From NCBI GenBank assembly GCA_964623815.1, contig CAZUVR010000007.1, positions 45,511 through 109,510 of the forward strand: a DNA stretch of 64,000 bases, written 5' to 3'. A program made the position numbers and the translations under genes. Position 1 is the stretch's first letter. Each line of letters begins with the position of its first letter. Source of the DNA: Chroococcopsis sp964623815. Its GTDB lineage: Bacteria > Cyanobacteriota > Cyanobacteriia > Cyanobacteriales > Microcystaceae. Shown one piece after another: positions 51,197-59,483 of this stretch. The notes under the pieces were generated by a model. That model searched no databases and was not told the DNA's origin. It saw only the letters and a list, made by a program, of their open reading frames with translations.

Positions 51197-52378
51197 TCAA
51201 CTCAAATTCCAGAAAACGATCAATGTAAGTATCAGTCCGATAATTCCGACTATTTGAAAAATATTATCCACCTTATCAACTCTTACCGTTTCTGCTACCT
51301 TTGCAGATTCGGAGGCATTAAATACAACATAAGCAGCCCAAGAGAAAAGGGCGAAGAATGCGATCGAAAGAAGATAGGCATAGGAGTAGATCCAATCGAT
51401 AAATGTTAAGTAGGAAAGTGGGGGAAAATCGGCGCGGTAAGCTTGCTGGAGAAAAATCAAGGTGAGAAGAGCAGTAGTGGGAATTGCCAATCTTACGTCC
51501 CATAACTCAGCAGGTAAGCTAGGAGAAGCAAGTACGATGCCTATTATTACAAGGAGAGGAAGAAGATACTGATTGAAAGCAGTCCAAAAATCTGAAGAGT
51601 AAATTGTGTTAAAACTTACTTGACCGAATGCTGAAGGCTTGCCAATACCGAAATTCGTCCTGTACTGATGGATGGATGGCTTTATTTCTGTTTCTTTTAT
51701 ATGGTAGCCGTTGATGGCAGCGAATTCACCAATTAATGTTTTCTCGTTGTTAGCCTCTGGTTTTAGGTATACGCATTCAGGCCCACCCTCATAACAAGAA
51801 AGTTCATCTTGTCGGAGTTCGATCGTGAGGGGTAATGTAACCGTGTGAAAAGGAACTTTTCGCAGGTCGAGGTAATCTACGTAAAATTTTCCTGAATATC
51901 TGAACAATTGGTATTTACGCCCATCGGGAAGGTTGATAGGTTCAGCGCTATCTGTTTGCACAACTAGATTGCCAGTTTCAATAGCGTTGGTAAATTCAGT
52001 GATATTTTCGACAGGAATTTTATTCACATTTATGATGTTTTGTATTGCTTCAGGCCATTTCAGCCAATACCATCCCTCCATCCAGTAAGATTTATCACGA
52101 AGAGAAAGGGAGTAAATATTCTCGATGTGGGCACCGATTTCAATGGTTCTAGATGGATTTTTGAACTCTACAGGTTTTGACTCAGAATTTGCCTTATCGC
52201 TATCGCTTTCACTTGTTGTCGTTGTAGCCTGAGCTAGTCGGGAAGAGATTAAAGTATTATCAGGATGAGTTTTATTCGTGTGTGTCTGTCCTTGTAACTG
52301 GCTAGTAAACAGAAATAAAGCTATACAAAATGCACAAGCTCTAGTAATTAGCAATTTTAGATTATGTCTATGTTTCAT
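51197..52378 (-). CDS. probable pentameric ligand-gated ion channel (Cys-loop family)
   Basis: A 393-residue protein with signal peptide (1-30), a beta-rich extracellular domain (~75-260) and four hydrophobic segments at ~264-286, 294-313, 325-352 and 371-392. IGAHIENIYSLSLRDKSYW followed by WYWLKW matches the first strands of the ligand-binding fold, and PFHTVTLPLTIE matches the 'FPFDxQxLxLxxE' loop of bacterial homologues such as GLIC. The short M2-M3 loop with FPPLSYLT agrees with LPxxxYxT. Extra cysteines at 195 and 202 may form a disulfide. The ligand is unknown. The assignment rests on motif order, not a search. Confidence 0.62.
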   Translation of the reverse strand: MKHRHNLKLLITRACAFCIALFLFTSQLQGQTHTNKTHPDNTLISSRLAQATTTTSESDSDKANSESKPVEFKNPSRTIEIGAHIENIYSLSLRDKSYWMEGWYWLKWPEAIQNIINVNKIPVENITEFTNAIETGNLVVQTDSAEPINLPDGRKYQLFRYSGKFYVDYLDLRKVPFHTVTLPLTIELRQDELSCYEGGPECVYLKPEANNEKTLIGEFAAINGYHIKETEIKPSIHQYRTNFGIGKPSAFGQVSFNTIYSSDFWTAFNQYLLPLLVIIGIVLASPSLPAELWDVRLAIPTTALLTLIFLQQAYRADFPPLSYLTFIDWIYSYAYLLSIAFFALFSWAAYVVFNASESAKVAETVRVDKVDNIFQIVGIIGLILTLIVFWNLS

Positions 52379-52722
52379 ATCTTGTTGTTTTACTGCAAAT
52401 TTACTCTAGGAAAACAGATTTACATAAATTGTTCCTGTATTTGCCACTTACTTATACTATGATAGCGAACTCTTCATTTTTTTTACTATAATTTTATATG
52501 TGATGATTTTAAGACATTTTTTTATATTAAAACTTTTCCATACAGCCGGAGTTCGTAGTCGGATAAAAGTTTGAATAGTGTTAATGTATTGAAATGATTT
52601 GCAAAATACTGTAATACAATAAAAGTATAAATATAATCTTAGATATGACATGATATTTAAAATATCTTTAATTTGTTTGAAATAAAAATATTTCTGTTTC
52701 AGCTAGTATGCTAGATTGACAA
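52379..52722. other. AT-rich intergenic region
   Basis: This 344-bp gap between proB and the channel gene is strongly AT-rich. An open frame of 64 codons on the minus strand (52457-52651) has no ribosome site or recognisable protein pattern. I see no RNA gene or repeat. It presumably holds the channel gene's promoter. Confidence 0.5.
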
Positions 52723-53832
52723 TTAGCTCAACAGTACTAAATTATCCCTATGAATTACTGTTTCTGACTCAACATAACCGAGTAAATTGATAATTTCATC
52801 CGAGTGATGACCTTTGATTTGGTCAATTTCGTTACTGCTATAATTAACTATTCCTCGGGCAACTTCTACGCCTTGATGATCGTATAATTGCACCGCGTCG
52901 GTGGCGGAAAATTCACCATCTACCTTGGTGACACCCGCAGGTAGTAAAGATTTACCACCCTGACAGATAGCCTTGATCGCTCCTCCATCGAGATACAATT
53001 TACCCATCGGCAGAAGTCCGTAAGCTATCCAACGTTTTCGGGCGTTTCCCGTGCGCTCTTGCGGGAGAAATTGAGTACCTATCGCCTCTCCCCCTAAAAT
53101 TTTCAATATATTCTCCGGGTGCCTGCCCCGGGTAATAGCCATCTTCACCCCTGCACTGGTGGCAATCCGAGCCGCTGCCAATTTCGTCGCCATGCCACCG
53201 GTGCCCCACTGACTGCCAGTATTACCGGTATCTACCTGTAATAGGGCTAATTGTTGAGGTGTGAGTATATCTATAGGATAGGCGGAAGGATCGACGCGAG
53301 GATCGGCTGAATAGAGTTGATCCACATCGGTGAGGATGAATAACCAATCGGCTTCGATCAAACTGGCGACTAAGGCGCTAAGGGTATCGTTATCGCCGAA
53401 TTTCAGCTCGTCTATGGCTACCGTATCGTTCTCATTGACTACGGGGATGACACCGAGATCGAAAAGAGCGCTGAAAGTGTTAGAAGCGTTGACGTAGCAG
53501 GTACGTTCCATCAATTCGGGGCGCGTCAGGAGTATTTGCGCGATCGGTTGCCCTAAAGTAGTGAATAGGTCATCGTAAATCCGCATCAATCGCCCTTGAC
53601 CTACAGCCGCTACAGCCTGCTTAATCGCCATTTTCTTCGGTCTTTCCGCCAATTGCAGACGACGACAACCCACTCCCACAGCCCCAGAAGAGACTAAAAC
53701 GACGCGATTACCCGCCTGACGTAATCTGGTGAGGACTTCTACTAGAGAAGAGATCGTCGATAGGGCTAAATCTCCCGCGCCGCCCCCAGTGAGACTCGAT
53801 GTACCTATTTTTACTACGATCGTCTGATTCAT
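52723..53832 (-). CDS. proB: glutamate 5-kinase
   Basis: ProB phosphorylates glutamate in the first step of proline synthesis. The amino-acid-kinase fold is shown by VVKIGTSSLTGG at the N terminus, VLVSSGAVGVGCRRL, the substrate loop NENDTVAIDELKFGDNDTLSA and the nucleotide site GTGGMATKLAAARIA. A C-terminal PUA domain (~280-360: GAIKAICQGGKSLLPAGV) is present, as in most bacterial ProB. The length of 369 residues is standard. It is monocistronic; proA is not in the window. Confidence 0.97.
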   Translation of the reverse strand: MNQTIVVKIGTSSLTGGGAGDLALSTISSLVEVLTRLRQAGNRVVLVSSGAVGVGCRRLQLAERPKKMAIKQAVAAVGQGRLMRIYDDLFTTLGQPIAQILLTRPELMERTCYVNASNTFSALFDLGVIPVVNENDTVAIDELKFGDNDTLSALVASLIEADWLFILTDVDQLYSADPRVDPSAYPIDILTPQQLALLQVDTGNTGSQWGTGGMATKLAAARIATSAGVKMAITRGRHPENILKILGGEAIGTQFLPQERTGNARKRWIAYGLLPMGKLYLDGGAIKAICQGGKSLLPAGVTKVDGEFSATDAVQLYDHQGVEVARGIVNYSSNEIDQIKGHHSDEIINLLGYVESETVIHRDNLVLLS

Positions 53833-54034
53833 AATCCAGGCTGTAAGATTAACCGTTATTAATCTTACCCAAAATTTTGAGTGCTAACCGATTTACATCG
53901 TCTAGCACCTCTTTATCTCGCTTTCATTATGTTTAAGGTCTTTATATAAGCTGACCTCATTTAATCTACCTCTAGAATTACTCATCTATCCTCAATAGGG
54001 CTTTTTTTTAACTATTTCTTTATATTTAGTTTCG

Positions 54035-54583
54035 TTATTGTTTGTCAGGATTCATGAAGTTATGTTGCGTCTTGGCTAAGGACACCCCCAGTTTTTGAGA
54101 AATCCACACCTCGAAATTACGGATCGGATAATGAGAAGTGGCGACACCAGGATCGACCATCGGCTCTACGAGAATCGTTACCATACCGAGGCGATTGCCG
54201 GCTAAAACATCGGTGAACAATCTATCCCCCACCATAGCCACTTTTTCGGGGGGTAAATTCATCGCCGCCAAAGCCTGCCGTAATTTGCGACGAGAGGGCT
54301 TGACGGCACCGATGATATAGGGTAAATCGAGACTGCGGGCGATCGTACCGATACGGTTATCGCTGACGTTATTACTCACCAACCATATAGAAACCAAGGG
54401 GCGGATACTGTCTATCCAGTCGCGCAGTTGTGGAGAAGCCTCTTTTTCCTGTAGGGGGACGAGAGTTTCATCCACATCGAGGATCAAACCGCTCAAGTTG
54501 TAGAATTTGAGAATATCGGGGCTGAGGGTGACGATCGTATCGCCCAAGATTAGATCGGGCTGTAAAATTTTCGCTCTAGTCAT
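54035..54583 (-). CDS. YqeG family HAD IIIA phosphatase
   Basis: A small HAD phosphatase of 182 residues. LILDVDETLVPL near residue 34 is HAD motif I with both aspartates, VSNN near residue 70 is motif II, KPSRRKLRQAL supplies the Lys of motif III and VGDRLFTDVLAGNRLGM is motif IV. In plants and cyanobacteria this family includes phosphatidylglycerolphosphate phosphatase, a step in making the photosynthetic lipid phosphatidylglycerol, so that role is plausible. It overlaps the upstream methyltransferase gene by eight bases. Confidence 0.9.
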   Translation of the reverse strand: MTRAKILQPDLILGDTIVTLSPDILKFYNLSGLILDVDETLVPLQEKEASPQLRDWIDSIRPLVSIWLVSNNVSDNRIGTIARSLDLPYIIGAVKPSRRKLRQALAAMNLPPEKVAMVGDRLFTDVLAGNRLGMVTILVEPMVDPGVATSHYPIRNFEVWISQKLGVSLAKTQHNFMNPDKQ

Positions 54584-55208
54584 TGATTTTCGTTCCTTGT
54601 ACTACCTGTAAACTACCACCCGCGTACAGACTCTGACGGCAATCGGAAAAACCCGCATCTTTTAGCATTTTAACCAAATCCGTGTCGATGAGTTGCCACG
54701 CCGTATGGGTTTCAAATATCCAGAGGAATAGGGAGAGGCCCGGCCAGAAGAGAGGGTTATGGGGTCGATGGAAATCGATAAAAGAGAAGATCCCGCCTGG
54801 TTTCAAAACTCGATAGACTTCCCCGATAATTTGCTCTAACTGTTGACTTTCCATCTCGTGCAGTGCCACACTGGTATGAACCAGCTCGAACTTATTATCA
54901 TCAAACGGCATATCTTCCGCCTCTCCTTCTATAAAAGTCACACCGGGTAGAGATTTTTGCGCCCGGCTCAGGGCTACCGGAGAAACATCCAAACCGGTAC
55001 AGTAATTTGATAATCGGGCTAGATAACGGGTAGTTTGCCCAGCGCCGCAACAGAGGTCTAGAATTGAGGTATTTTCATTAATAGATAGATTTTTCAGCGC
55101 TAATTGTCGGAAACGGCTTTCACCCCCCACCGCTAAAGCAGACGATCGAGAAATGCCATCGTATAACCACTGATAGCGGTAACTCAATGTTCTCAGAATT
55201 GTAGTCAA
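54576..55208 (-). CDS. class I SAM-dependent methyltransferase
   Basis: A 210-residue UbiE-like methyltransferase: ILDLCCGAGQTTRYLA (motif I), GLDVSPVALSRAQ (motif II), IEGEAEDMPFDDNKFELVHT and VYRVLKPGGIFSFIDFHRP (post-motifs). A hydrophobic segment near 160-175 (WPGLSLFLWIFETH) suggests a membrane-associated, lipid- or quinone-like substrate. It overlaps yqeG by eight bases, so the two are coupled. The true substrate cannot be read from sequence. Confidence 0.85.
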   Translation of the reverse strand: MTTILRTLSYRYQWLYDGISRSSALAVGGESRFRQLALKNLSINENTSILDLCCGAGQTTRYLARLSNYCTGLDVSPVALSRAQKSLPGVTFIEGEAEDMPFDDNKFELVHTSVALHEMESQQLEQIIGEVYRVLKPGGIFSFIDFHRPHNPLFWPGLSLFLWIFETHTAWQLIDTDLVKMLKDAGFSDCRQSLYAGGSLQVVQGTKIND

Positions 55209-55324
55209 GCGTAATCCTCCGGGTATAAATTTAAAAAAATTTGCAACTTGTTTTAACGATTAAACTAATATATTGTTAAACTTGGTAAAGAATCTGAAAA
55301 TTTATTAATAAAAGTATTAGCGTT

Positions 55325-56488
55325 ATGGGTCGTGTTGGGGTTCTGTTACTAAACTTAGGTGGGCCGGATCGGTTAGAGGATGTACGTCCTTTTCTATTTA
55401 ACCTGTTTTCAGACCCCGAGATCATACGTCTACCGATAAAAAGCTTACAAAAACCCCTGGCGTGGATGATCTCCACCCTGAGAGCTAAAAAATCTCAAGA
55501 GAACTATAAGCAGATCGGTGGCGGTTCCCCCCTGAGAAAGATTACAGAAGCGCAAGCGGAGGCACTGCAAAAGCAATTAGCCGAGAGCGGTCAAGACGCT
55601 AAGGTATACATAGGAATGCGCTACTGGCATCCTTTTACGGAAGAGGCGATCGATCGCATCAAAAAAGATCACGTCCGCCATCTAGTAATCCTCCCCCTGT
55701 ACCCCCAATTCTCGATTTCAACAAGTGGTTCTAGTTTCCGTGTTCTAGAAGAGATGTGGGCGCAAGACCCTAGCTTAAGACTGATAGAATATACCCTGAT
55801 CCCGTCCTGGTATAACAACCCTGGCTATTTAAGGGCGATGGCAACTCTAATCGCTCAGGAGTTAGAGCAATCGGATAAGCCAGATGAGGTGCATATATTT
55901 TTCTCGGCTCATGGTGTCCCGCAGAGCTACGTCGATGAAGCTGGTGATCCCTATCAGAAGGAGATAGAGGAGTGTACGCGGATGATCATGAAGACGCTCG
56001 ATCGACCCAACGATTACACCCTAGCCTATCAAAGTCGGGTGGGCCCGGTAGAATGGCTCAAACCCTACACCGAGGAAGCCTTACAAGAACTGGGACAACA
56101 GGGAGTGAAACGGCTGCTCGTGGTGCCCATCAGCTTCGTATCGGAACATATAGAGACTTTACAGGAGATAGATATAGAGTATCGGGAAGTGGCGGAAGAA
56201 GCAGGGATAACTCACTTTCAGCGCGTACCGGCTTTGAATTCCCATCCAGTATTTATCAATTCCCTCTCGGATTTAGTAGTTAATTCCCTTAAGAAAGAAC
56301 CCGTTACCTTCGACCAAGTGACTCACCCTAAAGAGAATATGAAGATGTATCCTCAAGAGCGTTGGGAATGGGGCTTAACCACTGCTGCCGAGGTCTGGAA
56401 TGGTCGTCTGGCTATGATCGGTTTCTTGGGATTGTTAATCGAGCTGATTACTGGTCACGGCCCTCTACATTTAGTGGGGTTATTGTAA
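55325..56488 (+). CDS. hemH: ferrochelatase with C-terminal chlorophyll-binding (CAB/HLIP) tail
   Basis: HemH inserts iron into protoporphyrin IX at the haem branch point of tetrapyrrole synthesis. VLLLNLGGPDRLEDVRPFL starts the fold; FFSAHGVPQSY carries the conserved His and FVSEHIETLQEID the conserved Glu. After the ~320-residue core a linker leads to EVWNGRLAMIGFLGLLIEL, the ExxNGRxAM motif of light-harvesting-like helices, the tail found only in cyanobacterial and plastid type II ferrochelatases and thought to bind pigment and regulate the enzyme. It is monocistronic. Confidence 0.97.
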   Translation: MGRVGVLLLNLGGPDRLEDVRPFLFNLFSDPEIIRLPIKSLQKPLAWMISTLRAKKSQENYKQIGGGSPLRKITEAQAEALQKQLAESGQDAKVYIGMRYWHPFTEEAIDRIKKDHVRHLVILPLYPQFSISTSGSSFRVLEEMWAQDPSLRLIEYTLIPSWYNNPGYLRAMATLIAQELEQSDKPDEVHIFFSAHGVPQSYVDEAGDPYQKEIEECTRMIMKTLDRPNDYTLAYQSRVGPVEWLKPYTEEALQELGQQGVKRLLVVPISFVSEHIETLQEIDIEYREVAEEAGITHFQRVPALNSHPVFINSLSDLVVNSLKKEPVTFDQVTHPKENMKMYPQERWEWGLTTAAEVWNGRLAMIGFLGLLIELITGHGPLHLVGLL

Positions 56489-56749
56489 GAGTTTAAGAGC
56501 TGGGAAAAAAATCGCCTATCTGGCACCTAATGGTAAGAAAAGATCTGACAACTAGGATAAAAATTACTTCAGGTACTTGAGATAGCTCTGATGGGATCGC
56601 GGGGAGGAGATTTTATCTTTTCATACCTCGTGCTTCGTCAGAGTGTAAGAGTGAACTAATTATTGTCTCCGGATAAAGGGGGAAATACAACCACCATTAT
56701 CCGCACAGGGGAAAATATCACTAGCCAGATTCGAGCTACTTAAGCGACC

Positions 56750-57832
56750 ATGAATTCCATTCCCCTAGTCCGGGCTAACATGATTTTACCCTATACCGCT
56801 TTTCTCGAACGTCTCGGTTCGCCTGTAGAAAAGTGGTTAGAGGAGACGAGATTATCGCCTTTTATCTTAGAGCAGCCAGAAACCCTCATACCGCGCCATC
56901 TGGGTTTCTCATTCTTGGAAAAAGCGGCAAAGCGAGAAGACTTGGAAAATTTGGGTTTATTGGTCGGACAGCAAACTTCTTTAAGTGAGCTAGGAAATTT
57001 TGGACAGTTGCTCTGTCAATCCCTAACTCTTTACGATGCTTTAAACACTTTGCAAAAAATTTTCCCACTAAATGCTTCTGGAGTGGTTTACTGGTTCGAG
57101 GGGGAGTCAGACTTTCAAGCCGAAGAAGGGAGTCAAGAAAGAACTTGGCTCTGTATGCAACATATTGGCAGTAGGAGCATTCTTTGCCCCTATAGCGCTC
57201 AATTCACTTTTACACAAATGTTATACCTATTGAGTTTGGTTGCGGGTAAAGAATGGCAACCAGAGAAAATATGTTTACAGACGCGCCAAACCAAAGCTGT
57301 GAAACAGTCAGAAATCTTCCGTGGGAGCAAACTAGAAACGGGAGTCGGTTTCACGGGGATCTGTTTTCCCGATCGTTTTTTAAGCTTACCTCTCTTAACA
57401 ACGGCGGTGGCGAAAAAAATCGATAATCAAACAGCCTGGCAGAATTTACGTTCATCGGCCCCGCCAGATAATTTACCCGATAGTCTCGAAAAAGCGATCG
57501 TTCCTCTACTGCGGGAAGGATATCCAGATATTAATATAGCAGCGGAAATCACTGGGATGAGCATCCGTACCCTACAGAGAAGACTAAACGCACACGGGTT
57601 AACTTACTCCCGCCTCGTAGAGAAAGCGCGTTTCTCTCAAGCGCTCCTCTGGCTACAAGATCCTACAACTCAAATAGTAGATATAGCTGTAGAGTTAGGA
57701 TACAGCGCTCACCCTCACTTCTCTCGTGCCTTCAAACGTTGGACGGGACTTTCACCCGCTCAATTTCGTCGTAAGGTGCAGGAAAATCCTGATTTTGTCG
57801 TTAATTTCCCTTCTGACCAATTCCCTGTATAA
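56750..57832 (+). CDS. AraC family regulator with Arabinose_bd-type N terminus
   Basis: A 360-residue activator. The N-terminal ~190 residues (FLERLGSPVEKWLEETRL, FGQLLCQSLTLYDAL) match the Arabinose_bd (OruR/ToxT-like) ligand domain. The last ~100 residues are two helix-turn-helix motifs (INIAAEITGMSIRTLQRRLN and IVDIAVELGYSAHPHFSRAF then KRWTGLSPAQFRR). It is the first of five same-strand genes with gaps of 18, 26, 23 and -4 bp, so it probably controls its own operon, most likely in response to a small molecule handled by the hydrolase and permease. Confidence 0.9.
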   Translation: MNSIPLVRANMILPYTAFLERLGSPVEKWLEETRLSPFILEQPETLIPRHLGFSFLEKAAKREDLENLGLLVGQQTSLSELGNFGQLLCQSLTLYDALNTLQKIFPLNASGVVYWFEGESDFQAEEGSQERTWLCMQHIGSRSILCPYSAQFTFTQMLYLLSLVAGKEWQPEKICLQTRQTKAVKQSEIFRGSKLETGVGFTGICFPDRFLSLPLLTTAVAKKIDNQTAWQNLRSSAPPDNLPDSLEKAIVPLLREGYPDINIAAEITGMSIRTLQRRLNAHGLTYSRLVEKARFSQALLWLQDPTTQIVDIAVELGYSAHPHFSRAFKRWTGLSPAQFRRKVQENPDFVVNFPSDQFPV

Positions 57833-57850
57833 AAGTTATCAAACAAGAGC

Positions 57851-58327
57851 ATGAATTTAACCCGCCAATTAATTTTATCGAGTTTTCTGGGCCTATTCGC
57901 AATCAACTTACCAGCAAAAGCCGAAACCTGTATTCCGCTCTCTCTTGTGGGTGGTCAAGGTGATAAAGTAACGAAAACCGTTTCTCAACCCACTATTAAA
58001 AGCCCCATCGGTGGTATTGATATTACCAGGAATAACTGGAATACGGATTGGGCGGTACCGAGCGATAGACCTTTTCATCGTTTCGTAGCCACGATTTCTT
58101 CTCCTAATGGAGGCTCTTTTGACATCAAGATGTTTCTTAAATACAGCGATCAGACTACGGGAGAATTTTTCAATACCGATAGTGTCAGTATCGCACCAGA
58201 CAAGCCCTTAATTATTAAAGCCGATAACAGACCCGACGATGTGCCTTATCAGGTGAATCTTTTTATCGGCGGTTTGAATCATATGGGAAATACCTATACT
58301 GCTTCCGTTATCGGTTGTTATCGATAA
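57851..58327 (+). CDS. secreted protein of unknown function
   Basis: A 158-residue protein with a signal peptide (residues 1-24, cleavage after AKA). The mature part has two cysteines near its ends (CIPLSLV and VIGCYR) that could form a disulfide and is otherwise beta-rich with an FVATISSPNGGSFDIKMFLKY segment. I recognise no family. It lies 18 bp after the AraC gene and 26 bp before the outer-membrane protein gene, so it likely works in the periplasm with the operon's other exported products. Confidence 0.7.
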   Translation: MNLTRQLILSSFLGLFAINLPAKAETCIPLSLVGGQGDKVTKTVSQPTIKSPIGGIDITRNNWNTDWAVPSDRPFHRFVATISSPNGGSFDIKMFLKYSDQTTGEFFNTDSVSIAPDKPLIIKADNRPDDVPYQVNLFIGGLNHMGNTYTASVIGCYR

Positions 58328-58353
58328 AACATAAGAGTGAGGAGTGAGAAATT

Positions 58354-59460
58354 GTGTCTTTATTAAAAAATTTTCCGCTGTCTTTCAGCCGGTTAGTATT
58401 ATGGAGTTTGGTAGCTTCGCCTGCCTTCGGTATTGCTCCCTCTGCGATCGCCTCTACCCCTGAAGCTTTCCCCCGCCTGAACACGGACTGCTCTAGTTTC
58501 ACGGCGCTGACGAATACCATCTCGCCGACAGTACCCGAAGGAAAATTAGAATCTACGGATTTACCTACCAGTGCCTGTGCCAAGGATTTAGGAGAAATCG
58601 ATCGCTCTTTCGCCCAAACATCGTCACCGGAGGAAACGCAGGAGGAGACGCAGGAGGAGACACCCGCAGAAACAACTCCTAGCGTCAAAGAATCGGAAGG
58701 TTGGCAGATATATTTTCAACCCTATGCCACGATTCCTGTTAGTACCTACGGACAGGTAACGGTAAAGGGCAGAACCGTCAACTATAGTCTTGGTTTGGGA
58801 CAATTATTAGAAGTTCTTCAGGTGGCGGTTAGCGGTCGAGTCGAAGCCTGGAACGGTAATTTCGGCTTGATTGTAGACGGCTATTATGCCAGTTTACAAG
58901 GCACAGGAATTAAGGGGCCGCGTCGTCCTGAAGGCGAAGCCACTTTACAATCGGTTCTTACCTTTAACCAGGGAATTTACGATTTTGCCGCTAGCTATCA
59001 TATCGGAGAAAAACCAGTTCCTTACAATCCCACTCAGCCATCGAGTGCTATTTTTCCCCGTATATCTTTCGCTCCCTACGTTGGTACGCGTCTTAACGAT
59101 ATTAACAGCACGATCGAGAATACTTTAACTTTTCCTCGTCGTGAGCGGGTGCGTGAAGCTACCTTTAGACAAGGTAGAACTTGGTTTGAACCATTAGTTG
59201 GGGGTAGATTGAGTGTACAAGTATCCGAACCAATAACTCTCTGGGTTAGGGGGGATGCTTCCGGATTCGGCCTCGCGGGGGAAACTGACATGAGCTGGAA
59301 CGCAATTTTTGGTTTAGATTGGTGGGTAGCGCGTCAAGTTTCTTTACAGTTTGCCTACCGTTTTTATGAGATTAATTATGGTAACGGGACTGGTGATAAT
59401 GCTTTCCGCTTTCAAGAAAATTTTAACGGGCCTTATCTAGCCGCTACTTTCCGTTTCTGA
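58354..59460 (+). CDS. outer-membrane beta-barrel protein
   Basis: A 368-residue protein starting at GTG (GAGGAG nine bases upstream). A signal peptide (to about residue 34) is followed by a low-complexity Glu/Thr stretch (EETQEETQEET), then alternating amphipathic strands from ~115 ending in TFRF, the terminal aromatic typical of outer-membrane barrels. Blocks such as GVGTRLNDI-like YVGTRLNDI, GGRLSVQVS and LDWWVARQVSLQFAYRFYEI fit an 8-12-strand barrel. Part of the signal peptide (LVASPAFGIAP) is encoded by a degenerate hairpin repeat copy. It may admit the operon's substrate. Confidence 0.7.
   Translation: MSLLKNFPLSFSRLVLWSLVASPAFGIAPSAIASTPEAFPRLNTDCSSFTALTNTISPTVPEGKLESTDLPTSACAKDLGEIDRSFAQTSSPEETQEETQEETPAETTPSVKESEGWQIYFQPYATIPVSTYGQVTVKGRTVNYSLGLGQLLEVLQVAVSGRVEAWNGNFGLIVDGYYASLQGTGIKGPRRPEGEATLQSVLTFNQGIYDFAASYHIGEKPVPYNPTQPSSAIFPRISFAPYVGTRLNDINSTIENTLTFPRRERVREATFRQGRTWFEPLVGGRLSVQVSEPITLWVRGDASGFGLAGETDMSWNAIFGLDWWVARQVSLQFAYRFYEINYGNGTGDNAFRFQENFNGPYLAATFRF
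58411..58438 (+). repeat. degenerate dispersed hairpin repeat, copy 5
   Basis: GTAGCTTCGCCTGCCTTCGG then TATTGCTC agrees with the other copies at about 20 of 26 positions. It falls in the signal-peptide coding region of the barrel protein; similarity by chance is possible because the amino-acid pattern is also that of a signal peptide. Confidence 0.4.
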
Positions 59461-59483
59461 TCATTTTATCAAGACCTAATTAC

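Noticed and set aside
52457..52651. 64-codon open frame on the minus strand
   Set aside because: Low-complexity, AT-driven codon use, no ribosome site and no recognisable pattern.
56489..56749. tRNA or small RNA between hemH and the AraC gene
   Set aside because: Only a 6-bp CTCTGA/TCAGAG inverted pair is present; no T-loop or cloverleaf pattern could be built.
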